A DNA stretch of 46,418 nt, taken from positions 1-46,418 of the forward strand of contig DFNX01000005.1 in the NCBI GenBank assembly GCA_002376235.1. Reading direction: 5' to 3'. A model generated the notes under the pieces. It made no database searches, was not told the origin of the DNA, and worked only from the letters and a program-made list of their open reading frames with translations. A program made the position numbers and the translations under genes. Of this stretch, positions 27,451 to 35,442 are shown in pieces. The DNA comes from Neorhizobium sp. UBA3556 (GTDB taxonomy: Bacteria > Pseudomonadota > Alphaproteobacteria > Rhizobiales > Rhizobiaceae). The first letter of the stretch is position 1. Each line of letters opens with the position of its first letter.

Positions 27451-28491
27451 TCAACCGGCGACGAGAGCGTCGAACTGGCGGATCCATTCCGCGCGGTTCT
27501 TGTTGATCGCAGCCCAGTCCGGATAGACCAGCGACGCCAGCTGCTCGCGTTTCACATAGGCTTCGATGCCGGGGGTAAGCTCGACCTCCTTGTTGCTCGG
27601 GAACATTTCGTTCGGCGGCATTTTCAGCTTGTCCTGCGCGGCCTTGGAGATCGCGGCATCCATATAGGCATAGGCCGCGTCGACATTCTTGGCGCCCTTG
27701 GTCAGATGGATGTTGACGGGAGCGGCAGGCGAGCCGGTTTCGGGCTGGACGAACTCGGCCTTGAGGCCCAGCGCCTTGAGCTTGGCGACATTGCCCGTCG
27801 AGCACATGAAGACGGCGATTTCGCCCTGCTGGAACAGCGTCATCTGGTGGTTGGTGCTGGCAACAACACCCTTGATATGTTCCGGATGATCCTTGAACAG
27901 CTTGAACACGGCATCCATGTCGGTCGGGCCGGCCCCAAAGATCTTGGCGATCTCGGTATAGGCCATCACGCCGGTATTGGAGGCAAAGCCGGTCCACGAG
28001 ACGAGCCCCTTATAGACCGGGTTTTCGAAAAGATCGCGGTAGCCCTTCGGTGCCGGAACGAGATCCGGGTTATAGGCGATGCCGTTAACCTCGACCGTCA
28101 CGGTCGGGCCGTATTCGCCCTGGAATGCCGGATCCAGCATGCCCCAGTTTTTCAGCTTCGACGGATCGATCTTCTGGATAAGGTCATTCTCGACGGCGAC
28201 CGCCATCTGGCCGGGCGACATCAGCAGCGTGTCGTAAGGCGGATTGCCGGGGCTTGCCATGACCTTGGCGAGCTGGTCCTGCGCCATGGCCGGGGCAACG
28301 GTCAGATCGAACCCGGCTTCCTTGACGAGCGGCGTCAGCACGGTGCGATAGCCGTCTTCCCAGTTGCCCGGAAAGGTCGCGGCAACAGCGGTGCCATTGG
28401 CGGCACGGGCAGCGAAAGGAACGGCCGCGGCGGCGGCCGCACCGGCAGCAAGCAGTCCGAAATGGCGTCGTGTGATGTTGAAATCTTGCAT
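27451..28491 (-). CDS. ABC transporter substrate-binding protein (spermidine/putrescine type)
   Basis: A 346-residue periplasmic protein of the extracellular solute-binding family 1/8-like group that serves polyamine, iron and related transporters. The N-terminus has a twin-arginine motif, TRRHFGLLAAGAAAAAAVP, with cleavage near AARA (about residue 30), so it is probably exported folded by Tat. Start ATG 28491 is preceded by AGAGGTGA. Later blocks such as VAATFPGNWEDGYRTVLTPL and YDTLLMSPGQMAVAVE fit this family. It lies between the ATPase and the permeases. The substrate is not readable; context suggests an amidine or polyamine-like nitrogen compound. Confidence 0.87.
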   Translation of the reverse strand: MQDFNITRRHFGLLAAGAAAAAAVPFAARAANGTAVAATFPGNWEDGYRTVLTPLVKEAGFDLTVAPAMAQDQLAKVMASPGNPPYDTLLMSPGQMAVAVENDLIQKIDPSKLKNWGMLDPAFQGEYGPTVTVEVNGIAYNPDLVPAPKGYRDLFENPVYKGLVSWTGFASNTGVMAYTEIAKIFGAGPTDMDAVFKLFKDHPEHIKGVVASTNHQMTLFQQGEIAVFMCSTGNVAKLKALGLKAEFVQPETGSPAAPVNIHLTKGAKNVDAAYAYMDAAISKAAQDKLKMPPNEMFPSNKEVELTPGIEAYVKREQLASLVYPDWAAINKNRAEWIRQFDALVAG

Positions 28492-28510
28492 CTGTTCACC
28501 TCTGTTGTTG

Positions 28511-29626
28511 TTATTCACGGAATGCTTCCGGTTCGCTCGGAAAGGCGTGACACCTTATGGTGTCGATCTCGGCAAAGAGCTGTGCTCCCGGCTCGGGAAT
28601 GAAGGTCGAAGGTCCGCGGACCTCCGAAGCACGAAGGTTTGTCCCGTCTTCGAGAAGGAGATCGTGGACAAGCGTGGGGCCAAGTGGAACGGATACCGTC
28701 AGCCGCGCCGGCAGAGCCGATGCGCTCGGCGTGGCAGACAGGCGAACGTCTTCCGGGCGGAAAGTGATCGTGACCTTGGAGCCCGCGGTGAAATTCAATC
28801 GGCGCGGCAGAACAAGAACCTTGCCGTTGGCAAGCGCGATCGTCGTTGCCTCGGCATCCAGGCGCTCCACCGTTCCATGCAGCGCATTGGCCTGACCGAT
28901 AAACGTGTTGACGAACAGCGTTTTCGGTCGGTCGTAGACCGCCATCGGGGTGTCGATCTGCTCGACATTGCCCTTGTTCATCAGCACGAGGCGGCCAGCA
29001 AGGCTCTGCGCCTCTTCCTGGTCATGCGTGACGATCAGCGTGGTAATGCCAAGTGTCTTCTGCAGGTGGAGCAGCTGGACCTGCAGGTCGAAACGCAGCG
29101 CCCGATCCAGCGCACCGAACGGTTCGTCGAGAAGCAGAAGCGAAGGGCGCCCGGCAATGGCGCGGGCCACCGCCACGCGCTGCTGCTGGCCGCCGGAAAG
29201 CTCGCGCGGCAGCCGGTTGCCAAACCCCTTCAACTGCACGAGCGAGAGCATCTCCTCCACGCGCTCGCGGCGCTCGGCACGTGCCACCTTTTGGCAAGTG
29301 AGCGGATAGGCGATGTTTTCGGCCACCGTCAGGTGCGGAAACAGCGCATAGTTCTGGAACACCATGCCGATGCCACGCGCACGCGCCGAGACATTGGCGA
29401 GATCATGGCCACCGAGCTGGATCGCCCCGCTTTTCGGCTGGATCAGGCCGGCGATGGCGCGCAGCACCGTCGACTTGCCACAGCCGCTCGGCCCCAGCAG
29501 CGCAACGATCTCACCCGCCTTTATCTCGAAGGAAATGTCGCTGATCGCATTCTGTCCGCCATAACTATGGGTCAGGCCACGAACGCTGAGCTCTCTACCT
29601 TCTGCTGCATTCGAGGCCTGCGGCAT
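28511..29626 (-). CDS. ABC transporter ATP-binding protein (PotA-like)
   Basis: A 371-residue ATPase. Walker A GPSGCGKST is near residues 43-51, the signature LSGGQQQR near 142-149 and Walker B LLLLDEP near 161-167, with a D-loop GALDRALR. A C-terminal TOBE-type regulatory domain follows (from about 250; FRPEDVRLS). These features match PotA/FbpC-type import ATPases. Start ATG 29626 has GAGGGGAT ahead; the longer frame to 29794 runs into the regulatory region. It is the first gene of the leftward operon. Confidence 0.9.
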   Translation of the reverse strand: MPQASNAAEGRELSVRGLTHSYGGQNAISDISFEIKAGEIVALLGPSGCGKSTVLRAIAGLIQPKSGAIQLGGHDLANVSARARGIGMVFQNYALFPHLTVAENIAYPLTCQKVARAERRERVEEMLSLVQLKGFGNRLPRELSGGQQQRVAVARAIAGRPSLLLLDEPFGALDRALRFDLQVQLLHLQKTLGITTLIVTHDQEEAQSLAGRLVLMNKGNVEQIDTPMAVYDRPKTLFVNTFIGQANALHGTVERLDAEATTIALANGKVLVLPRRLNFTAGSKVTITFRPEDVRLSATPSASALPARLTVSVPLGPTLVHDLLLEDGTNLRASEVRGPSTFIPEPGAQLFAEIDTIRCHAFPSEPEAFRE

Positions 29627-29825
29627 GAATATCCCCTCGGGTTGCGCCTGACCTGACGAGAGCATCGCGCTCGCCGGCACCAGGCGGAGATGTGATCGGT
29701 CGACAATTTTGAGTTCGCTCTGGGTCATGCCAAGGGATTTGCAAGCAACGTGCCAACTCAGCGATTGATGTGGACGCTCGTATAGCAACCACATGAATTA
29801 AATAACCTATTTATGCGTTATATCG

Positions 29826-29846
29826 TTGCGCATATTTATGCGCATC
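29826..29846 (+). promoter_or_regulatory. Candidate operator 1 (TGCGCATA-TT-TATGCGCA)
   Basis: Within this 21-bp site, TGCGCATA and TATGCGCA form a perfect 8-bp inverted repeat with a 2-bp centre (29828-29845). It matches the site at 30093-30113, read on the other strand, at 19 of 21 positions. It lies about 200 bases upstream of the PotA-like start. It is a likely binding site for a dimeric regulator, perhaps the GntR/FCD protein encoded at 33441-34190. Confidence 0.6.
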
Positions 29847-30092
29847 GAAAAACGAAACAATGTAACCACCTATAAATTAAGCACCTTTGGTGGGCGGTGA
29901 TTATTTGCTGTGCAGAGATTTTGGTTGGTTAGCGCATGAAACTGGCCGGTTCACGGCTCGGAGCCGCTTGCGCTAGAGGGATCACCGATCTCAGCAACAT
30001 AAAGGATTGAAAGCAAATCCAGTATCTTACTCAGCGCCATCCAAGCCGGGTTGCTCGCCAGCGGCTTACAGTTCATTTTTTCATCAGTCCAT

Positions 30093-30113
30093 ATGCGCAT
30101 GAATATGCGTAAC
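30093..30113 (-). promoter_or_regulatory. Candidate operator 2, near-copy of operator 1
   Basis: Read on the minus strand this site matches operator 1 at 19 of 21 bases. On the plus strand it contains TGCGCATGAATATGCGTA (30094-30111). It lies about 150 bases upstream of the amino-acid binding-protein gene. One site near each divergent promoter suggests common control of both transport operons. Confidence 0.6.
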
Positions 30114-30259
30114 TACGTTCGAAATCATTTCAGAATTTTATGACTAAAAACAACACATGAAAAACAATGACATACGGATGATGAAGGTAAGATGGCACGC
30201 CGATTGCATCGAGCCTTCCTGAAAATTCACGACAAAAGAAATGTGAAAAGGGGTTCCGC

Positions 30260-31195
30260 ATGCAAAGCTTCAAGAAGACTCTCAAGGCAGGCCTGGCCGG
30301 CATCGCGTTTGCGCTACTCGCATCGACCACACAAGCGGCGGAAGGCACACCCGTGAAGATGGTGCCGGACGCGGATGTGGCCAAGCTTCCGGGCATCGCC
30401 TTCAATCAGAAACTGGCCGACAGCCTGCCCGCCGCGATCAAGGACAAGAAGATCATCAAGGTCGCAACCGACCTGACGCCTCCGATCAGCTTCCAGAACG
30501 AGGCCGGCAAGCTTGTCGGCATCGATGCGGACATCGCCTCGGCGCTGGGTGTCATTCTCGGCGTCGATGTGCAGATGACCAATGTCGGCGCAGGCGCCGC
30601 CATCGTTCCGGCCGTCCTGTCGAAACGTTTCGACATGACCCTTTCCGGCATCAATGACGACGTCGAGCTGGAGAAGCAGGTTGATGTGATCGACTACATG
30701 TATGATGCGACGACGATCATGACGGTCAAGGGCAATCCGCTCGGCATCAAGAGCATGGCAGACCTCTGCGGCAAGAAGGTTGCCGTTCCGGTCGGCACCT
30801 TCCAGAACAGGCTGGTCGTCGCCGCATCGGCAAAATGCACAACGACGCCCATCGAGATCATGTCCATCCCGAAAATGCCGGATGTTCTGCAGGCCGTGCG
30901 CACGGGCCGCGCCGACGCAACCGTCAACGGCTACGCAACCAGCGTCTACACGACCGAAAAGCAGACCGGCAAGGGCGTCGGCCTGCAGGCACTGCCGGAC
31001 GTGCGTCTCGCCGTCGGCTACCTCGGCATGCTGGTCTCCAAGGACAATGCGGAATTGCGCGACACCGTGGTCGCCTCACTCCAGCACATGGTCGATAGCG
31101 GCGCCTATCAGGCGATCATGGAGAAATGGAGCCTTGGCCCGCTTGCCGTGAAGACGGTCAAGTTCAACGACGCTGCCTCGATGCCGGTGGACTGA
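30260..31195 (+). CDS. ABC transporter periplasmic binding protein, polar amino-acid type
   Basis: A 311-residue binding protein of solute-binding family 3 (HisJ/GlnH-like). A Sec signal peptide of about 26 residues ends near TTQAA. Characteristic blocks are IKVATDLTPPISFQNEAGKLVGIDADIASALG (about 67-98) and GKKVAVPVGTFQNRL (about 172-186). The start has a GAAAAGGGG site. The permease gene begins three bases after its stop. Ligand is probably an amino acid or small nitrogenous compound. Confidence 0.9.
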   Translation: MQSFKKTLKAGLAGIAFALLASTTQAAEGTPVKMVPDADVAKLPGIAFNQKLADSLPAAIKDKKIIKVATDLTPPISFQNEAGKLVGIDADIASALGVILGVDVQMTNVGAGAAIVPAVLSKRFDMTLSGINDDVELEKQVDVIDYMYDATTIMTVKGNPLGIKSMADLCGKKVAVPVGTFQNRLVVAASAKCTTTPIEIMSIPKMPDVLQAVRTGRADATVNGYATSVYTTEKQTGKGVGLQALPDVRLAVGYLGMLVSKDNAELRDTVVASLQHMVDSGAYQAIMEKWSLGPLAVKTVKFNDAASMPVD

Positions 31196-31198
31196 GCC

Positions 31199-32053
31199 AT
31201 GTCTTTCGTCCAACAGTCCCTCAGCATGGCAATGGCTCCTCCGATCGGCAAGACAGTCCGGTTCGGGCAGCTCTTCACTGGTACCGTCGCGATTATCGCG
31301 CTGGCTCTCATGCTTCTGGTCATTGGGCGAAATCAAAGCGTCCAATGGAGCGAAATCCCGCGCTACATGATCGATCCCGTCATTCTCGACGGCGTCGTCC
31401 TCACGCTTGAACTGACGGCCGGCGCCATGGTCGCCGGCATCGTCATCGGTTGCCTCGTTGCCATCATGGCCACCAGCCAGAACGTTGTCCTGAAGGCGAT
31501 CGCGGTCGCCTTTGTCTGGTGGTTCCGCGGCGTACCGCTGATCGTCCAGATTTTCTTCTGGTTCAACATCGCGCTGTTCATTCCGGAAGTCGGGATCGGC
31601 TCTTGGTCCGTCTCGGTAAACGACATTGTTACACCCGCCCTTGCGGGCTTCCTGGCGCTCGGCCTGCACGAGGCGGCCAATATGAGCGAGATCATCCGTA
31701 GCGGCCTGACAGCCGTGGATAGGGGGCAGCGCGAGGCCGCATCCTCTTTGGGTCTCAGACCACTCCAGACCCTGCGGACAGTGGTGCTGCCACAGGCGAT
31801 CCGTCTGATCGTTCCGCCGACCGGCAACCAGGCGATCGGCATGCTGAAGGCGAGTGCCATCGTTTCCGTCATCGGCATGCAGGATTTGCTGACACAGGCG
31901 CAGGCCATCTATGCCCGCAACTTCCTGGTCATCGAACTGCTCTGCGTTGCTTCGCTCTGGTACCTCGGGATCACCACAATTGCCTCGGTCGGCCAGCATT
32001 ATCTGGAACGGAAACTTGCGCCGAAAGGCCGCTCGAGCAGGAATGAGAAGTGA
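31199..32053 (+). CDS. Amino-acid ABC transporter permease (HisM/GlnP family)
   Basis: A 284-residue permease with about five to six membrane segments. The EAA-type loop reads GLTAVDRGQREAASSLGLRPLQTLRTVVLPQAIRLIVPP (about residues 175-213), with the family AlphaProt pattern RGVPLIVQIFF near 113-123. One permease probably forms a homodimer. No ATPase gene follows, which is unusual; an ATPase encoded elsewhere would have to serve it. The isomerase/epimerase gene follows after 100 bases. Confidence 0.9.
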   Translation: MSFVQQSLSMAMAPPIGKTVRFGQLFTGTVAIIALALMLLVIGRNQSVQWSEIPRYMIDPVILDGVVLTLELTAGAMVAGIVIGCLVAIMATSQNVVLKAIAVAFVWWFRGVPLIVQIFFWFNIALFIPEVGIGSWSVSVNDIVTPALAGFLALGLHEAANMSEIIRSGLTAVDRGQREAASSLGLRPLQTLRTVVLPQAIRLIVPPTGNQAIGMLKASAIVSVIGMQDLLTQAQAIYARNFLVIELLCVASLWYLGITTIASVGQHYLERKLAPKGRSSRNEK

Positions 32054-32153
32054 TCATCCGCACGCGAAAGCGCTGGCAGCAGCGTCAAGAAAATCAACCA
32101 AACAGGGATCGCCAGCGCAGCGCATCCCAACAGGAAACACCAAGGAGACCATC

Positions 32154-33284
32154 ATGAAACTGGGTATCGATAGCCAAAAACTTCCCGAGTTCCTGAAGCG
32201 GGGGCCGCTGGCAAGCCTCGACCATGTCAAGGAACTCGGCCTTGGCGGGCTGTTTTTCCCGACCGTTCTCGACATGAACCCGACGCTCGACAAGAGTGCG
32301 CTTCGCGACATCCGGACGAAAGCAGACGAGCTTGGGCTTTATCTCGAAGCGGGGGTCGGCAAGATCAATCCTTATTGCAGCGCCGAAGCCCCCGAATTTC
32401 GGGCGATTGGTGGTGGCGACGTCATTCTGGGCTTCACCCGGATGATCGAGGCGAGCGCCGCGATCGGCTGCCGCGAACTATGGATCTCGCCGGGCAATTT
32501 CAAATCGGAATACCGTGGCAGGTTGGCCAACGATCGCTTTCGCACTGACGTCACCTGGGACGAGCAGTTGCTGGCCATCGAGAAGGTCTTGTTGAAGCTC
32601 ACTCCAGTCGCGCGCGCCAACGGTGTCCACCTCAACATGGAAACCCATGACGAAATCACCTCCTTCGAAATCCTGCGCTTGATCGAAAAGGTCGGCGAGG
32701 ATTGCATGGGGATCGTCTTCGACACTGCCAATGGCCTGCAGCGCGGCGAACATCCGGTTTACGTGGCGAAGCGCGTCGCCCCCTATGTTCGCCAGACCCA
32801 TATCAAGGATGCCTATGTCGCTCATGCGACCGGCGGCCTCGATTTCCAGACCCGCCCCGTCGGTCGCGGTATCGTCGATTTCGCAACAATCATTCCCATT
32901 CTCGCCAAGGCGAAACCGGACCTCAATCTTTCACTGGAGGTCGCAGCCTCCGTCGAAGACAAGCCGCGCAAGGCCAATCCGCGCCAGTGCATCGAGATTG
33001 ATGACCCGATCTGGCGCGCAGGGCATCCGGACCTGAATGCGGAAGAACTCGAGGCCTATCTATCCATGGTCAGCGTGTTCGAAAAGCACGTTGCCTCCGG
33101 AGAAATCCCGGATTGGGAAGCGTATGAGGCAAGCCACTACGGTTATCCGACCTACGAAAAACAGGCCTACGGTTTTGGCGAGGCAATCACCTTCATCCGC
33201 AGCTCTGTAAGACATATCGAGACGATCTGCGCTGACAACGGCATCACACTCTCCACATCGACGACCAAACGCCAGGCCGCCTGA
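32154..33284 (+). CDS. TIM-barrel sugar phosphate isomerase/epimerase family protein
   Basis: A 376-residue protein of the xylose-isomerase-like TIM-barrel (AP endonuclease family 2 fold). Four residues fit the conserved metal site: Glu163 (NMETHDE), Asp190 (FDTANG), His216 (THIKDA) and Glu262 (LSLEVA). Such enzymes isomerise or epimerise sugars, or act on related hydroxy-acids. Start ATG 32154 is set by AAGGAGA; the open frame reaching back to 31911 overlaps the permease gene in another frame and is not coding. Its place between an amino-acid transporter and a GntR regulator suggests a catabolic step for an imported compound. The substrate is unknown. Confidence 0.85.
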   Translation: MKLGIDSQKLPEFLKRGPLASLDHVKELGLGGLFFPTVLDMNPTLDKSALRDIRTKADELGLYLEAGVGKINPYCSAEAPEFRAIGGGDVILGFTRMIEASAAIGCRELWISPGNFKSEYRGRLANDRFRTDVTWDEQLLAIEKVLLKLTPVARANGVHLNMETHDEITSFEILRLIEKVGEDCMGIVFDTANGLQRGEHPVYVAKRVAPYVRQTHIKDAYVAHATGGLDFQTRPVGRGIVDFATIIPILAKAKPDLNLSLEVAASVEDKPRKANPRQCIEIDDPIWRAGHPDLNAEELEAYLSMVSVFEKHVASGEIPDWEAYEASHYGYPTYEKQAYGFGEAITFIRSSVRHIETICADNGITLSTSTTKRQAA

Positions 33285-33299
33285 CCCGGCATTTTCCAA

Positions 33300-33327
33300 G
33301 TCCATGGCGACATAAGTCGCCATGGAC
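33300..33327. terminator. Perfect 12-bp stem-loop after the isomerase gene
   Basis: The arms GTCCATGGCGAC (33300-33311) and GTCGCCATGGAC (33316-33327) are perfectly complementary around an ATAA loop, 16 bases after the isomerase stop. The following CAATTAAAA is not a T-run, so it may act as a 3'-end stabiliser, a Rho-dependent end or a protein site rather than a classic terminator. Confidence 0.5.
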
Positions 33328-33367
33328 AATTAAAACGCTGTGCCGACTGGATTTTCGGCAAACGTCG

Positions 33368-33383
33368 ATATACGCAACAATAT
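33368..33383 (-). promoter_or_regulatory. Weaker copy of the operator sequence upstream of gntR
   Basis: On the minus strand this 16-bp sequence matches 14 of 16 bases of the region 29821-29836, which covers the left half of operator 1. The right half-site is not conserved. It lies 58 bases upstream of the gntR start, a usual place for autoregulation. Confidence 0.4.
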
Positions 33384-33440
33384 TTCTATGAACATAATTA
33401 GATCGAACGGCCCACGCCGCGGATGCATTTGGAGCAGCAC

Positions 33441-34190
33441 ATGAAAAGGACGCGCCGTCAAACAACGAAAGCAGCGCCGAAGGCCAACACCGCGGTTGAT
33501 GCGGCTGAAAGCGCCAATGACGACGTCTCCGAGCGGATCCGCACAACACTCGCTAGTGCCATCGGCGAAGGCGCTCTGAAGCCGGGAACAAAGATCCTCG
33601 AAGATGCGATCGCCGACCACTTTGGCGTCAGCCGCACCGTCGTTCGCGGCGCCCTCGGCGTTCTCGAAAGCGACCATCTCCTCGAGCGAAAACGGAACCG
33701 CGGCACCTTCGTCGCCGAGCCTGGCATCGAAGAAGCCAAGGCCCTGTTCGAGTCACGCCGCAAGATAGAACATGCAATCCTCGATCTAGTCATGACCCGC
33801 GCGACTTCCGAGCAACTGGATGCGCTCGAAAAGCTGACTGACGAGGAAGAGCATATCCACCATCACGGCGACGAGAAGTCGAAGACGGTACTCTCCGGTA
33901 AGTTCCATATCGTGCTGGCGGAACTCGGCGGCAACGCCGTCATGACCGAAATACTGTCGAAGATCGTCGCTCGTCTGTCACTGGTCATGGCGCTTTACGA
34001 GGAAGAAAAGCAGGACGATTGCGGCGCCGACCACCACCGGCTGATCGTCACGGCGCTGAAAGCCAAGGATCTGGCCAAGGCTCAGCAATTGATGGACCAC
34101 CACCTTGCCGATATCGAAGGTCGGGTGCGACTGACCGAGGGTCAGGGCGATCGCCATACGTTCATGGCAGTGCTGGAGAACTTTTCCTGA
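33441..34190 (+). CDS. GntR-family regulator with FCD ligand domain
   Basis: A 249-residue regulator. The winged helix-turn-helix spans about residues 30-95 (GALKPGTKILEDAIADHFGVSRTVVRGALGVLESDHLLERKRNRGTFVAEP). The helical C-terminal FCD domain carries the usual Asp/His ligand positions (FHIVLAELGGNAVM, DDCGADHHRLIVTALKAKD, MDHHLADIEGR), which often bind a metal and a carboxylate effector. Start ATG 33441 follows GGAG at 33431-33434; an in-frame ATG at 33423 has no site. As last gene of the amino-acid ABC/isomerase group it is the likely regulator of that group, and possibly of the divergent polyamine-type operon. Confidence 0.9.
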   Translation: MKRTRRQTTKAAPKANTAVDAAESANDDVSERIRTTLASAIGEGALKPGTKILEDAIADHFGVSRTVVRGALGVLESDHLLERKRNRGTFVAEPGIEEAKALFESRRKIEHAILDLVMTRATSEQLDALEKLTDEEEHIHHHGDEKSKTVLSGKFHIVLAELGGNAVMTEILSKIVARLSLVMALYEEEKQDDCGADHHRLIVTALKAKDLAKAQQLMDHHLADIEGRVRLTEGQGDRHTFMAVLENFS

Positions 34191-34246
34191 TCGATATTTT
34201 CTCTTGATCGGGCTCGAACCGTGGCCCCACTGGTTCCATCAAGCCC

Positions 34247-34672
34247 TTACTGATTTCGCTCCACTATTTGGCCGATGCGTTTCGCCGCTCCCGGTCGCAT
34301 ATCAGCCGGCAGCTCAATCTCCGACAGCGGAGCGTCACCGACGCGGACGACCATCACCATGCCCATGTCGTAATGCGGCGTGCACATTATGCCATAGAAA
34401 CCTTCTTCGGTGAAGGTAACCTCGATTTCCTGATTGATTTTGCCCTTGAACGGTGTGGCTCCCTCGGGAAGAAAATCCTTGATCGTCGCAGCATTATGCC
34501 CGCGCTGGGTCGCCAGAAACTTCACCGTGTCACCGGGGTTCAGCGACAAGAAATCTGGCTCGAAAGCCATGCCGCCGGTCGCGTTGCCGTTCAGCATTTT
34601 TACTTCAAAAGTCTCGGCATGGGCAGCGATTGGCGCCAGAGCCAGGAGAGTGGCAAAGAAAATGGAGCGCAT
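34247..34672 (-). CDS. Pseudoazurin (periplasmic type-1 blue copper protein)
   Basis: A 141-residue cupredoxin with a Sec signal peptide (MRSIFFATLLALAPIAAHA, cleavage after residue 19). The copper ligands His59, Cys97, His100 and Met105 are all present in the order H-x37-C-TP-H-x4-M, exactly the pseudoazurin spacing. Pseudoazurins carry electrons in the periplasm, typically to nitrite or nitrous-oxide reductase or peroxidases. Start ATG 34672 is preceded by TGAGG, which contains the stop codon of the upstream ATPase gene. The frame is open to 34684, but that ATG lacks a site. The gene is thus the last member of a riboswitch-headed B12-type transporter operon, an unexpected partner. No denitrification genes are in the window. 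Confidence 0.9.
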   Translation of the reverse strand: MRSIFFATLLALAPIAAHAETFEVKMLNGNATGGMAFEPDFLSLNPGDTVKFLATQRGHNAATIKDFLPEGATPFKGKINQEIEVTFTEEGFYGIMCTPHYDMGMVMVVRVGDAPLSEIELPADMRPGAAKRIGQIVERNQ

Positions 34673-34680
34673 GGAAAACC

Positions 34681-35442
34681 TCATTGAATGGACTGGAACC
34701 GGATCAGGCGTGAGCCATCCGTATCTTCGATAAAACGGGCCGTGACGCCAAAAACATCGCGGATAAGATCAGGTGTCAAAATCTCGGCTGGAGCGCCGAC
34801 CGCCAAAAGCGAACCTCTCGACATCACGCCGATCCGGTCGCAGGTCATCGCCTGATTGAGATCGTGAAGCGCGATCACCGACGTGATCGGAAGCGCTTTG
34901 ATCAGACCGAGGATCGACAGTTGATGCTGGATATCGAGATGGTTGGTCGGCTCGTCGAGCAGCAGTATCTTCGGCTGTTGCGCGAGCGCGCGGGCGATAT
35001 GGACACGCTGTTTTTCGCCACCGGACAACGTGTGCCACGACCGCTTTTCCATGCCGGCCATATCGACCTGCCGCAGGACTTCGGCCACGATCCGGTCATC
35101 CGCTGCCGACCACGGCTGCAATGCCGACAGCCACGCCGTTCGGCCAAGTTCGACGGCGTCGCGGACGGTCAGGCGCTCGAATGTGTCGCTCTGCTGCTCG
35201 ACGAAGGCCAAGGTCTGGCCAACCTCCCGCCTGTTCATCCGCATCATAGGCTGATCTTGCAGCATGACTGTGCCTGAAGATGGCGTGAGGATCCCGGCCA
35301 GAAGTTTCAGCAGTGTCGACTTCCCCGAGCCGTTCGGACCGATCAACCCGAGCGTCTCTCCCTCCCGCACCTCAAGAGAGACATCTTCCACGATGCGGGT
35401 GCCTCGCACCTTCCAGCTTAAATCTTCAGCCGTCAGGATCAT
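34681..35442 (-). CDS. btuD: ABC transporter ATPase, FecE/BtuD type
   Basis: A 253-residue ATPase. Walker A GPNGSGKST is near residues 34-42, signature LSGGEKQR near 136-143, Walker B LLLDEPTNHLDI near 157-168 and the H-loop His near 188 (IALHDLNQA). This is the iron-siderophore/cobalamin ATPase class. Its ATG overlaps the permease stop (ATGA at 35442-35439). The long frame continuing upstream to 36291 is a shadow across the permease gene. Assignment to cobalamin rests on the riboswitch ahead of the operon. Confidence 0.87.
   Translation of the reverse strand: MILTAEDLSWKVRGTRIVEDVSLEVREGETLGLIGPNGSGKSTLLKLLAGILTPSSGTVMLQDQPMMRMNRREVGQTLAFVEQQSDTFERLTVRDAVELGRTAWLSALQPWSAADDRIVAEVLRQVDMAGMEKRSWHTLSGGEKQRVHIARALAQQPKILLLDEPTNHLDIQHQLSILGLIKALPITSVIALHDLNQAMTCDRIGVMSRGSLLAVGAPAEILTPDLIRDVFGVTARFIEDTDGSRLIRFQSIQ

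Larger units (their letters stand above)
29627..30259. other. Divergent regulatory region between two transport operons
   Basis: This 633-bp gene-free stretch separates the leftward PotA-like operon from the rightward amino-acid ABC operon. It is AT-rich in its middle part. It carries two near-identical palindromic sites at 29826-29846 and 30093-30113, plus an extra TATGCG half-site at 29813-29818. I found no credible coding frame in it. Confidence 0.6.

Noticed and set aside
31911..32153. N-terminal extension of the TIM-barrel protein
   Set aside because: It overlaps the permease gene out of frame and lacks family sequence; the ATG at 32154 has a good ribosome binding site.
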